Source of the DNA: Flavobacterium chryseum
GTDB taxonomy: Bacteria > Bacteroidota > Bacteroidia > Flavobacteriales > Flavobacteriaceae
Assembly: GCF_004362015.1 (NCBI RefSeq)
Contig: NZ_SNWW01000008.1
Coordinates: 1-64,000 of the forward strand
DNA: 64,000 bases
Reading direction: 5' to 3'
Shown here: positions 26,172-35,339 of the stretch, one piece after another
How positions within the stretch are numbered: position 1 is the first letter of the stretch
Layout: the number at the start of each line of letters is the position of its first letter
Program-made: the position numbers and the translations under genes
Notes under the pieces: model-generated
The model's input: only the letters and a program-made list of their open reading frames with translations
What the model was told of the DNA's origin: nothing
Database searches by the model: none

Positions 26172-26278
26172 AAAGAAAACATTCACTCCCAAAAAATAGC
26201 CACTCACTCCTTTTTGTTTTTTTTAACATAATTTATCGAATATTTTCGGCAAAAAATTAACTTAAACTTAACTTCAAT

Positions 26279-28879
26279 ATGAGGGAAAAGGCATTATTGA
26301 TAAACCTAAAAAATATTGTTTTAGTGGCAGTACTATTAAGTACCAGTACTATGGTTTCTCAAAAAAAGAATAAAAAAGATAAAAAAGATTCTACTGAACA
26401 AATTACTGATACTGTTAAAATTTATAAAGGAAAAAAATACGCTGACCTTTTAAAACAAGGAACTTTCAAAAAAGGATTATTCAATACAATTCAGGTTAAA
26501 ACAGATTTATATTTAGAAATAAACGATTCATTATTTCAAAGAGAATTTTTAATCGTTAATAAAATTTCAAATGTTCCAATGCCGGTTAATGATGCCGGAT
26601 TAAATAGAGGGATGAATTATGAAAACAAGATCATCACGTTCCACAAAGATCTTGTTGCTAAAAAAGTTTGGGTTAAATCATCTGTCCCAAAAGTTTCATC
26701 CCCAATTGGAGACGCTATAACGGCTTCGGTAAATGCTAATTTTTCGGAATCTATTATAGAAGTTTTTGATATTGAAACAAAAAACAACGATTCTACTTCA
26801 ATTGTTATCAAAGCAAATAAGGTTTTTGACGGAAAACAAAAAAGTTTTAATGATGTTTTAAGTAATGTTGGTTTAGGTGGATCTGTAAAATCAGAACTGT
26901 CATATATCGAAAGTGTGAAAACGTTTCCTAAAAATATCGTTGTAAAATCACAGCTTACAACTTCTGTAAGCGAAGGCGGTTCTGCATTATCAGTTACAAT
27001 TGGTGTTACAAGTAATATTATTTTGCTGGATAAAGTACCAATGCAAGCTCGTTTTGCAGACAAACGTGTTGGTTATTTCTCAGAAAAACACTGGTATTTT
27101 AGTGATGATCAGCAAGCAATGCGTGAGAGAGAATTAATTACACGCTGGAGATTAGAACCTAAAAAAGAAGACCTTGAAAAATATAAAAATGGCGAATTAG
27201 TAGAGCCTAAGAAACCCATTGTTTACTACATCGATCCTTCGACACCTAAACAATGGCGCTCGTATATAATAGAAGGGGTTCGCGATTGGCAAATTGCGTT
27301 TGAAAAAGCGGGATTTAAAAATGCTGTTATCGCAAAAGAACCTACGGATGAAGATATTGATTTTGATATCGATGACGTTCGTTATTCTGTTATTACTTAT
27401 GTTGCGTCGCAAAAAGCAAATGCGATGGGACCAGCGGTTGTTGATCCAAGAAGTGGCGAAATTATCGAATCAGATATTATCTGGTGGCATAATGTAATGA
27501 CGTCACTTCAAACCTGGATGCGCATACAAACGGGTGCAATTGACCCAAAAGCCAGAGGAAATAAATTTAGTGATGAACATATGGGAGAAGCAATTCGTTT
27601 TGTTTCGTCTCATGAAGTGGGTCACACTTTTGGTTTGAGACACAATATGGGCGCTTCATTTGCTTATGATGTTGAATCGCTGCGATCTAAAGAATTTACG
27701 GCAAAAATGGGCGGCACTGCTCCTTCTATTATGGATTATGCACGATACAATTATATTGCGCAGCCAGAAGATCATGTAGAAGCAATTACGCCAAAAATTG
27801 GTGAATATGACAAATATGCAATTGAATGGGGTTACAGATGGTATGCTAATGAAAATGAAGAACATACTGCTTTAAATGCTTTGATTACCAAACACCAGGA
27901 TGATCCTATTTATTTTTATGGAGAACAACAAGACGGAGAAGCTCCAATTGATCCGCGTTCACAATCTGAAGATTTAGGAAATGATGCTATGAAAGCCGGA
28001 GAATACGGACTTAAAAACCTGAAAAGAGTGGTAAGCAACATTCTGGAATGGACGTATGATAAAGATGAATCTTACTACGGAACGGGTAAACTTTATATTG
28101 GCGCAATTGGTCAATGGAGTTTGTATAACTACCACGTATTAAGCAATATTGGAGGTGTTTATTTAAACACAACTGTTCACGGTGATAACAAATCGAGTTA
28201 TGTTGCGGTTCCGGCTGCGATACAAAAAAGAGCGGTTGCTTATTTATTAAAAAACTGTATTGCGCTTCCTGAATGGTTGTTTTTCAATCCGATTTTAGAT
28301 AAAACAAATCCTTTAAAAGATTCTCCGCTTGGGCCTTATGAATATACGCCTTATACTTTGGCAAGAGAACATCAATACGCAACCTTGTACAATATATTGA
28401 ATGATGACCGTTTGTTGCGCATTACTGAAAACGAATTGTTTCAGCGTAATGAAACGAAAGAAAACGTGTTTACAGTAACGCAATTATTTAAAACGTTACG
28501 TCAAAGTATTTTTGCTTCGACCATCCAAAATAAATCATTGACGATTTTAGAACGTCTGACTCAGAAAAATTATGTTGATGTTTTAATTGTATCGACAAAC
28601 AAACTTTTTGAAAAAACAGAACCTAAAAAAAGTATCGAAATTCATGAAAACCTAAACATGCCGCAATTGTGTGATTATTTAGATAATTCGAAAATGGCAC
28701 GCAATATTAATCAGTCTTTTTTAAAGAGAGTTTCGGAAGTAACATCTGATAAAAAAGGAGAATTAAATCAGGTTTTACAATTATTAAAATCGAAAAGAAA
28801 TATTGGAAATCAGGAAACGAAAAATCATTATTTCGACTTGATTCAACGAATTGAAAGAGCATTAAACAACACATTATAA
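26279..28879 (+). CDS. Exported zinc metalloprotease (DUF5117/DUF4953-type)
   Basis: This 866-aa protein is of the Bacteroidota family annotated as zinc-dependent metalloprotease with DUF5117/DUF5118 and a met-zincin C-terminal domain. A signal peptide (NIVLVAVLLSTSTMVSQ) is followed by a Lys-rich stretch. The zinc site is HEVGHTFGLRHN with His445, Glu446, His449 and His455, the HExxHxxGxxH metzincin pattern; MDYARYNY downstream supplies the Met-turn. It probably cleaves proteins or peptides outside the cytoplasm, feeding the adjacent SusC/SusD pair, which begins 29 bases later. Confidence 0.88.
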   Translation: MREKALLINLKNIVLVAVLLSTSTMVSQKKNKKDKKDSTEQITDTVKIYKGKKYADLLKQGTFKKGLFNTIQVKTDLYLEINDSLFQREFLIVNKISNVPMPVNDAGLNRGMNYENKIITFHKDLVAKKVWVKSSVPKVSSPIGDAITASVNANFSESIIEVFDIETKNNDSTSIVIKANKVFDGKQKSFNDVLSNVGLGGSVKSELSYIESVKTFPKNIVVKSQLTTSVSEGGSALSVTIGVTSNIILLDKVPMQARFADKRVGYFSEKHWYFSDDQQAMRERELITRWRLEPKKEDLEKYKNGELVEPKKPIVYYIDPSTPKQWRSYIIEGVRDWQIAFEKAGFKNAVIAKEPTDEDIDFDIDDVRYSVITYVASQKANAMGPAVVDPRSGEIIESDIIWWHNVMTSLQTWMRIQTGAIDPKARGNKFSDEHMGEAIRFVSSHEVGHTFGLRHNMGASFAYDVESLRSKEFTAKMGGTAPSIMDYARYNYIAQPEDHVEAITPKIGEYDKYAIEWGYRWYANENEEHTALNALITKHQDDPIYFYGEQQDGEAPIDPRSQSEDLGNDAMKAGEYGLKNLKRVVSNILEWTYDKDESYYGTGKLYIGAIGQWSLYNYHVLSNIGGVYLNTTVHGDNKSSYVAVPAAIQKRAVAYLLKNCIALPEWLFFNPILDKTNPLKDSPLGPYEYTPYTLAREHQYATLYNILNDDRLLRITENELFQRNETKENVFTVTQLFKTLRQSIFASTIQNKSLTILERLTQKNYVDVLIVSTNKLFEKTEPKKSIEIHENLNMPQLCDYLDNSKMARNINQSFLKRVSEVTSDKKGELNQVLQLLKSKRNIGNQETKNHYFDLIQRIERALNNTL

Positions 28880-28908
28880 TAAATTTTAACCAAATCCAAA
28901 ACTCCCTA

Positions 28909-31900
28909 ATGAAGAATCTATTTTACATCCTGAGTTTTATGCTTACCCTTTCCGGGTTTGCACAAGAAACCAGAACAATTAAAGGAAAAGTAAGCGATGC
29001 CAAAGACGGAATGCCCTTATACGGTGTATCGGTTTTTGTAGAAAACGCTTCCATTTCAAACAGCACACAACAAAAAGGTGTTATTCAAAGTTCAAGCCTT
29101 GGTACCGTTACCGATTTTGATGGTACATTCGAATTAAAAATAAACAATAACGTAAAGTTTTTAAGGGTAACTTACATTGGATATGAGTCTACTTCTCTTG
29201 AAGTTACCAACCAAAAAACGTACAACATCAATTTAAAATCTGAAACTGCAGAGTTGAAAGAGGTTGTTGTTACGGGTTACCAAAAAATCGAAACAAGAAA
29301 ACTTACTTCTGCTGTTGGTAAAGCAAACATGATCGACATTCAGCAAGCGGGTGTTGCGAGTATTGATCAGTTATTAATTGGTCAGGTTACGGGTGTTGCC
29401 GTGACTCAGGCTACAGGTGCTCCTGGTACTATCGCGAAAGTGAGAATTCGTGGTACAGCTTCGCTTTCAGGTCCACAAGATCCATTATGGGTTTTAGATG
29501 GTTTGCCTTTAGAAGGAAATGATGTTCCACAAAACTATGATAAAGACAATATCGATCAGTTGACTAACTTTTCTATCGCTGGTTTAAACCCGGAAGATAT
29601 TAAAGATATCACGATCTTAAAAGATGCTTCTGCAACTGCTATTTACGGAGCAAGAGCTGCAAACGGAGTTATCGTTGTGACTACGAAAAAAGGAAAAAAA
29701 GGAAATATGAGAGTAAATTTTACTACGAATACTTTCCTTACACAAAGACCTGACTTTTCTAAATTAAACTTGATGAATTCATCTCAAAAAGTTGATTTTG
29801 AATTGGCAATGGCTTCTGATGAAAACTTAACTTACAGAGCTACCGGCGGACAAGTTTCCCGCATTCTAAACGGTTCTAACGAATTAGCAGCTTACAGAGC
29901 CGGAGGTTTTTCTTCTCTTAATCCACAAACTCAAAATTCAATTAATGCATTAAAAAACAACAATACAAACTGGGGTAATTTATTGTACCAGGATGCAGTT
30001 AATAAGCAATATGGTGTGAGTGTATCAGGTGGTGGAGAAAAATCTGATTACTATTTCTCTCTTGGAGCTTATAATGAAGAAGGAACTACAATTGGAACCG
30101 GATTCGACAGATACAACCTTACCTTAAAAAACAATTTTGAAGTAAGCGATAAATTACGTGTTGGTGTTAGTATTTTTGGTTCTCAAAGTACCACAAAATC
30201 GTATTTAACAGATACAGATGGTTTTACAAATCCTGCAAATTATTCAAGAACGGTAAACCCTTATTTAACGCCTAGAAATGCTGATGGAAGTTATAACTAC
30301 GATAAGGATATTGCAGGATATGGAAATAATTCTGTATATGTTCCTTTTAACTTCATTGAAGAGAGAGAAAATACATCTTACGAATTAAAAAACAGAGCTA
30401 TAAAAGCGATACTAGATATTGATTATAACATTACTAAAAACTTCAAAGCAACTACTCAGGTAGGTCTTCAATTTGACAATAATGCTTCTGAGAAATTTGC
30501 AGATAAAGAAACGTATTACACTAGAAAAGAAAGAGAAAAAACAAGAAGATTTAGTGGCGGAGTGGCTACTTATTTCCTTCCTGATGGTGGAATTATTCAA
30601 AATTCGAACACTGACTTTTTCCAGTACAACTGGAAAACGATGTTAAACTACAGTGCTGTTTTCAACAAAAAGCATGAGGTTGAGGTAATGGCTGGTAGCG
30701 AATTAAGAAGAAATTACAATACTTCTATTGCAACTAAAGGTTTTGGATTTAATCCAACAAACTTAACGACTAAGCAAATCGTTTTCCCTAACGAAAGTCT
30801 TGCAAACCAGGCTGACTACAGAACATATCAAAAAACAGAGAACGAAAATGCATTTGCTTCATTCTTTGCTACAGCATCTTATACTTACAACAGAAAATAT
30901 ACTGCTTTTGGTAGTGTGCGTTACGACGGATCTGATTTATTTGGTGTAGATCCTAAATACAAATACTTACCATTATGGGCGCTTTCTGGTTCTTGGTTAG
31001 TATCTGAAGAAGATTTCTTAAAAGAAAGTACATTTTTATCTACTTTAAGATTACGTGCTTCTTATGGTTTACAAGGAAATATCGACAAAAATACGTCTCC
31101 TTATGTTGTTGGAGAGTACAAAAACGTAGTATTATTGCCAGGACAAAATGAGCCAACTATTTTTATCTCATCTCCGCCAAACGATAAATTAAGATGGGAA
31201 AAAACAACCAATACCAACTTTGGTTTTGATCTTGGATTGTTTAACAACCGTGTAAGTGTTGTAACTGATATTTACGGAAGAAAAAGTAGCGATTTGATTG
31301 GTTTACAATCTCTTCCTATCGAAAATGGTTTTGAATTTTCTACTTTAAACTGGGCACAAGTGTCTAATAAAGGTTATGAAATTGCATTAACAACAAAAAA
31401 TATCGAACGTCCTAATTTCTCATGGACTACTAATATTAATTTCTCTCACAACAAGAGTAATGTAGACCGTATTCAAATTAGAGAGAATACTTATACTCCT
31501 TCAAGACAAGGATATCCGGTTAATGCTGTATTCGCCCTAAAAACAGCAGGAATCGACGAAAATGGATACCCATTATTTATTAATAAAAATGGAGAAACAG
31601 TTAATACAAACACCTTTTTTGCCCTTTATGACCCTTATGCAGATCTTTTTCCTGGAGAAATATCGCAATCACGCTTAACAGCAACAGAAACACGTGACCT
31701 ATTTACCTACGAAGGAGATCGTGACCCTAAATTTACAGGAGGTTTTATCAACACTTTTAAAGTACACAGCTTTGACCTAACCATTGCTACTACTTTTAAC
31801 ATTAAACAAACTGTTGTAGAAAGACCTCCTTATAGTGGAACTGAAGTAGACCGTGGACAAAACTATTCTACTGCTATTTTGAATGCTTATTCATCTACAA

Positions 31901-32253
31901 ACACTACCTCAAACTTACCTGGTATTGTAGGTAAAAATTCTGGAACAGGTGATTCCTGGATGGCTTATGACTGGTATGCTACTGCAAACACTGTAGATTC
32001 TTATGCCTTACTTGATACATGGGTAAAAGAGATGAGTTACATGAGATTAAGCAGTATTCGTTTAGGATATTCTTTACCTAAAAAAGCGACTAATAGTGTT
32101 TTCATGGAAGATATTAGATTTAGTGTCGAGGGAAGAAACTTATTTGTTGTAAGTTCTGATTACAAAGGTTACTTTGACCCTGAAACTTACGGAAATATCT
32201 ACGCGCAACCAATTCCTAGATCATTATCTCTAGGATGTAACTTAACTTTTTAA
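28909..32253 (+). CDS. SusC/RagA-family TonB-dependent transporter
   Basis: This 1114-aa outer-membrane channel has a signal peptide (ending SGFAQ), a carboxypeptidase-like domain (about residues 23-110) with an inserted loop of ~20 residues, a plug domain (IGQVTGVAVTQ, LWVLDGLPLEGND, LKDASATAIYGARAANGVI) and a long beta barrel ending SLSLGCNLTF. With a metalloprotease just upstream and no glycosidase nearby, the cargo is more likely peptides than glycans. SusD starts 11 bases downstream. One transcript is probable from the kinase promoter or from the protease upstream region. Confidence 0.93.
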   Translation: MKNLFYILSFMLTLSGFAQETRTIKGKVSDAKDGMPLYGVSVFVENASISNSTQQKGVIQSSSLGTVTDFDGTFELKINNNVKFLRVTYIGYESTSLEVTNQKTYNINLKSETAELKEVVVTGYQKIETRKLTSAVGKANMIDIQQAGVASIDQLLIGQVTGVAVTQATGAPGTIAKVRIRGTASLSGPQDPLWVLDGLPLEGNDVPQNYDKDNIDQLTNFSIAGLNPEDIKDITILKDASATAIYGARAANGVIVVTTKKGKKGNMRVNFTTNTFLTQRPDFSKLNLMNSSQKVDFELAMASDENLTYRATGGQVSRILNGSNELAAYRAGGFSSLNPQTQNSINALKNNNTNWGNLLYQDAVNKQYGVSVSGGGEKSDYYFSLGAYNEEGTTIGTGFDRYNLTLKNNFEVSDKLRVGVSIFGSQSTTKSYLTDTDGFTNPANYSRTVNPYLTPRNADGSYNYDKDIAGYGNNSVYVPFNFIEERENTSYELKNRAIKAILDIDYNITKNFKATTQVGLQFDNNASEKFADKETYYTRKEREKTRRFSGGVATYFLPDGGIIQNSNTDFFQYNWKTMLNYSAVFNKKHEVEVMAGSELRRNYNTSIATKGFGFNPTNLTTKQIVFPNESLANQADYRTYQKTENENAFASFFATASYTYNRKYTAFGSVRYDGSDLFGVDPKYKYLPLWALSGSWLVSEEDFLKESTFLSTLRLRASYGLQGNIDKNTSPYVVGEYKNVVLLPGQNEPTIFISSPPNDKLRWEKTTNTNFGFDLGLFNNRVSVVTDIYGRKSSDLIGLQSLPIENGFEFSTLNWAQVSNKGYEIALTTKNIERPNFSWTTNINFSHNKSNVDRIQIRENTYTPSRQGYPVNAVFALKTAGIDENGYPLFINKNGETVNTNTFFALYDPYADLFPGEISQSRLTATETRDLFTYEGDRDPKFTGGFINTFKVHSFDLTIATTFNIKQTVVERPPYSGTEVDRGQNYSTAILNAYSSTNTTSNLPGIVGKNSGTGDSWMAYDWYATANTVDSYALLDTWVKEMSYMRLSSIRLGYSLPKKATNSVFMEDIRFSVEGRNLFVVSSDYKGYFDPETYGNIYAQPIPRSLSLGCNLTF

Positions 32254-32264
32254 ACTGATTTAAG

Positions 32265-33584
32265 ATGAAAAATATATTAAAATATGCATTCTTTTTCGTC
32301 GCAGCTATTACTACGGTAAGCTGTGACGATTATCTGGACGTAAAGCCAATGGGCAGAGTAATTCCGGAAACATTAACAGACTACAGAAGCGTACTTACAA
32401 GAGGATATGAAGCTTTTCCTAAGCATAAATCACTTACTACATTAAGAGGTGATGAACTTCTTTTAGATCAATATGGTCAGGATTTTAGTTACTTCAGAGA
32501 TATTTATGCATGGAATGACACAAACCCAGATAAGATTACAACAGGCTTTCAATATGATGCTCTTTACAATACCATTTTCTATGCAAATGTTATTATAAAT
32601 GATGCAGCTGGTAAACTTGAAGCTTCTGCAGATAAAGATCAGTTAATTGGAGAAGCTTATGCTTTAAGAGCTTATTCTTATTTCGACTTATTGAACTTAT
32701 TCGCAAAACCTTATAATGCAGCTACAGCAGCTACTGATAAGGGTGTTCCGTTAGCTCTAAAAGTAGATTTAGAGCAGGCTTATACTCCGGAAAGTGTAGC
32801 TAAAGTTTACGAACAAATTCTTGCTGATAAAGAAGAAGCTAAAAAATTGCTTACTAAAGATACTCAGACTAAAGGATTGAACTACCGTTTTTCTAAAGCA
32901 GCATTATATGCACTAGAATCTCGTATTTCATTATATCAAAAAGATTGGGCAAAAGCTGTAGAAGCTGCGAACAACGCATTAACATACAAAAATGCTTTAG
33001 TTGATTTAAATGCTACTCCTGTTTTAACAACAAGTTATGATGGTATAGAATCTATATTGGCACTTGAAGATGTTTTTAACAATAACCTAAAAGGATCCTC
33101 TTACGCTTCATCAGATTTATTAGATACTTACGATCAAACAAATGATTTGCGTTTTGCTGTATATTTTCAAAAATTAGGAGGTGATTACGCATTTAGAAAA
33201 GGTGGAGAACTTGCTCAAAAATGTTCTTTCAGAGCATCTGAATTATATTTAACTAAAGCAGAAGCTTCAGCTCAATTAAGTGATCTTACAACAGCAAAAA
33301 CTACTGTATTAACTTTTATCAAAAACAGATATAAAGTTGCAGGTTACAATGCACTTGCTACAACAGTTGGTTCAATGAACCAAACTGAACTTCTTGACTT
33401 TATTGCTCAGGAAAGACAGCGTGAGTTTGCTGCAGAAGGTCACCGTTGGTTTGATTTGAGAAGAACAACTCAAAAATCAATCATGCACACAATAATCGAT
33501 AAGGATTATACATTAATCCAAAATGATCCGCGTTATACTTTGCCATTCCCCCAAAATGCACGTTTAAATAACCCAAACTTGTAG
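32265..33584 (+). CDS. RagB/SusD-family outer-membrane lipoprotein
   Basis: This 439-aa surface lipoprotein partners the preceding SusC-like channel. The lipobox TTVSC gives acylated Cys20, followed by DDYLDVKPMGRVIP, the usual SusD start. TPR-like helices (LIGEAYALRAYSYFDLLNLF) and the conserved C-terminal ELLDFIAQERQREFAAEGHRW segment are present. Somewhat shorter than typical (500 aa). Ends nine bases before a strong terminator. Confidence 0.93.
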   Translation: MKNILKYAFFFVAAITTVSCDDYLDVKPMGRVIPETLTDYRSVLTRGYEAFPKHKSLTTLRGDELLLDQYGQDFSYFRDIYAWNDTNPDKITTGFQYDALYNTIFYANVIINDAAGKLEASADKDQLIGEAYALRAYSYFDLLNLFAKPYNAATAATDKGVPLALKVDLEQAYTPESVAKVYEQILADKEEAKKLLTKDTQTKGLNYRFSKAALYALESRISLYQKDWAKAVEAANNALTYKNALVDLNATPVLTTSYDGIESILALEDVFNNNLKGSSYASSDLLDTYDQTNDLRFAVYFQKLGGDYAFRKGGELAQKCSFRASELYLTKAEASAQLSDLTTAKTTVLTFIKNRYKVAGYNALATTVGSMNQTELLDFIAQERQREFAAEGHRWFDLRRTTQKSIMHTIIDKDYTLIQNDPRYTLPFPQNARLNNPNL

Positions 33585-33592
33585 ATTGAATT

Positions 33593-33621
33593 AAGCTCCG
33601 TTTTTAACGGAGCTTTTTTTT
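33593..33621 (+). terminator. Terminator after susD
   Basis: AAGCTCCG-TTTTTAA-CGGAGCTT followed by a run of T. It separates the SusCD genes from the LytTR regulator. Confidence 0.9.
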
Positions 33622-33629
33622 TATCTTTG
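33622..33629 (+). promoter_or_regulatory. Promoter box of the LytTR regulator
   Basis: TATCTTTG directly after the terminator, 16 bases before the start codon, which is preceded by a rare good GGGAG ribosome-binding sequence. The regulator therefore has its own promoter. Confidence 0.6.
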
Positions 33630-33645
33630 TCCCAAAAAAAGGGAG

Positions 33646-34404
33646 ATGAAAATTGCGATTATTGAAGATGAACATTTGGCCTCAAACTATCTGAAATCAA
33701 TTCTGGAACAACAAAGTATTATCACATTAAGCGAAGTAACAATATTAAAATCTGTAAAAGATGCTGTTGCTTTTTTCAAAGTAAATACTGTTGATTTAGC
33801 TTTTATGGATATTCATTTAGGAGACGGAAAAAGCCTGGACATTTTTGAACAAGCAACTATTTTATGCCCCGTTATCTTTATTACCGCATACGACTCTTAT
33901 GCCGTAAAAGTTTTTAAGCACTTTACGATCGATTATCTTCTAAAACCTTATGAAGAAGAAGAATTATTAGAAGCCTTATCGAAATATAAAAATATCCGAC
34001 AAACTTTTAATCCAAACCCAATTGTTGAATCTTTGGTCGAAATTGAAAATCAAAGCAACATTCAGCATCATTTTTTAGTGAGTCACAGAGACAAGTTAAT
34101 CTCTATCAACGATACCGTAATTCCGTATTTTTTTGCTACTGGAAAGCACCTTTTTATACACACCAATTCCGGAAACAGTTATTTGTACAACAGCAATCTT
34201 AAAGATTTGATTAATAGTCTGGATCCAAAATTATTTTTTAAAATAAATAGAAAATACATTATCAACAGACATCATATTGAGGAGATTGTAAAACATTCAA
34301 GTCAAAAAATTGAGTTATTACTCAACATCGCCGTTCCTGATACAGAACCTATTATTTTAAGTAAAAAAGAGATAAACAATTTCAAAAGCTGGCTTAATTC
34401 TTAA
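33646..34404 (+). CDS. LytTR family response regulator
   Basis: This 252-aa regulator has a receiver domain at residues 1-120 with phospho-acceptor Asp55 (LAFMDIHLGD), conserved IEDEH at the start and the Lys in LLKPYEEEEL. A C-terminal LytTR DNA-binding domain (about 150-250) carries FKINRKYIINRHHIEEI. It is the natural partner of the LytS-type kinase at 24606-26171; the two bracket the protease-SusCD genes. LytTR proteins bind paired direct repeats; no target was located with confidence. Confidence 0.93.
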   Translation: MKIAIIEDEHLASNYLKSILEQQSIITLSEVTILKSVKDAVAFFKVNTVDLAFMDIHLGDGKSLDIFEQATILCPVIFITAYDSYAVKVFKHFTIDYLLKPYEEEELLEALSKYKNIRQTFNPNPIVESLVEIENQSNIQHHFLVSHRDKLISINDTVIPYFFATGKHLFIHTNSGNSYLYNSNLKDLINSLDPKLFFKINRKYIINRHHIEEIVKHSSQKIELLLNIAVPDTEPIILSKKEINNFKSWLNS

Positions 34405-34454
34405 AGTCAATATATTAAAATAAATTTGAAATTTTTTTTTCAATTCTTTCTCGT

Positions 34455-34669
34455 GCAATTCCTCTCGATTTAATTATCAGCGATGTTCAAATGCAGATTA
34501 TGGATGGCATCACTTTGTGTAAAAAAGTGAAAACGAATTTGGAAACGATTCATATTCCGGTAATTTTATTAACGGCAAAAAACGAGCTTAAATCGCAAAC
34601 GAGCTTTGGACGAAATTTTCAAAAACATTTCAGCATGTCTCCATCTGATTATATTGCTATGAATAAATA
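34455..34669 (+). pseudogene. Remnant of a hybrid two-component (receiver plus AraC) gene
   Basis: One frame from 34455 reads like the middle of a receiver domain (PLDLIISDVQMQIMDGITLC, then IPVILLTAKNEL). It then jumps directly to the end of an AraC-type DNA-binding domain (TSFGRNFQ). A one-base deletion near 34620 shifts the frame, after which HFSMSPSDYIAMNK completes the familiar AraC ending before the stop at 34667-34669. Internal deletion, a frameshift and the missing sensor and kinase parts show decay of a hybrid two-component regulator. The rest of 34405-34878 shows nothing else. Confidence 0.75.
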
Positions 34670-34878
34670 ATTAACACCGGAGAAAAATAGTTTTTTTGTT
34701 ATGATGATTTTTCAGACGAAATCCATAGTCTTAATCAAAGAAATACCCGAATTTTGCTTATTGAAATACACTTGAATAATACTAATAAAATTAGTTTTAT
34801 ATTAGCAGTACAGAAATCGTTACAGCTGAGTTTAAATTTAAAACAAACTCAATCCTCTAAAACTTATTTTTAATAACA

Positions 34879-35328
34879 ATGAACAGCCAGAAATACAGCC
34901 TTTTACTTGCAGACGATGACGAAGATGATTGCGCTTTTTTTAGAGAAGCACTTGATGATTTATCGCTTCCGGTTTCTCTTGTAACGGTTAATGATGGTGT
35001 TCAGCTTATGGAATTTCTGGAAAGTAACACATCAGAAAATCTTCCTGATATTCTTTTTCTCGACCTTAATATGCCCCGAAAAAATGGTGTCGAGTGTTTG
35101 ACTGAAATCAAACAGATAGAGGATTTGAAAGATCTTCCGGTTATAATTTTTTCTACCTCTCTGGACATGAAAATTGTCGATCAGATGTATGAAAAGGGTG
35201 CGATATATTATATCCGAAAACCCGGTGATTTTTCTAAACTAAAAAAAGTGATAGGAGACGCACTAAGTGTAACTGCAAAAAATAACTTTAAACAACCTAC
35301 AAAAGAGCACTTTATCCTTCAACCCTAA
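34879..35328 (+). CDS. Single-domain response regulator (Rcp-like)
   Basis: This 149-aa stand-alone receiver has the acidic pocket ADDDEDD at residues 11-17, phospho-acceptor Asp62 in ILFLDLNMPRKNG, the switch Ser/Thr in VIIFSTS, and Lys in YYIRKPGDF. No output domain follows. It belongs to the type that pairs with large PAS/phytochrome-like kinases, and the next gene, 11 bases downstream, is such a kinase. It probably relays phosphate or modulates that kinase. Confidence 0.93.
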   Translation: MNSQKYSLLLADDDEDDCAFFREALDDLSLPVSLVTVNDGVQLMEFLESNTSENLPDILFLDLNMPRKNGVECLTEIKQIEDLKDLPVIIFSTSLDMKIVDQMYEKGAIYYIRKPGDFSKLKKVIGDALSVTAKNNFKQPTKEHFILQP

Positions 35329-35339
35329 TTTACATTTGA

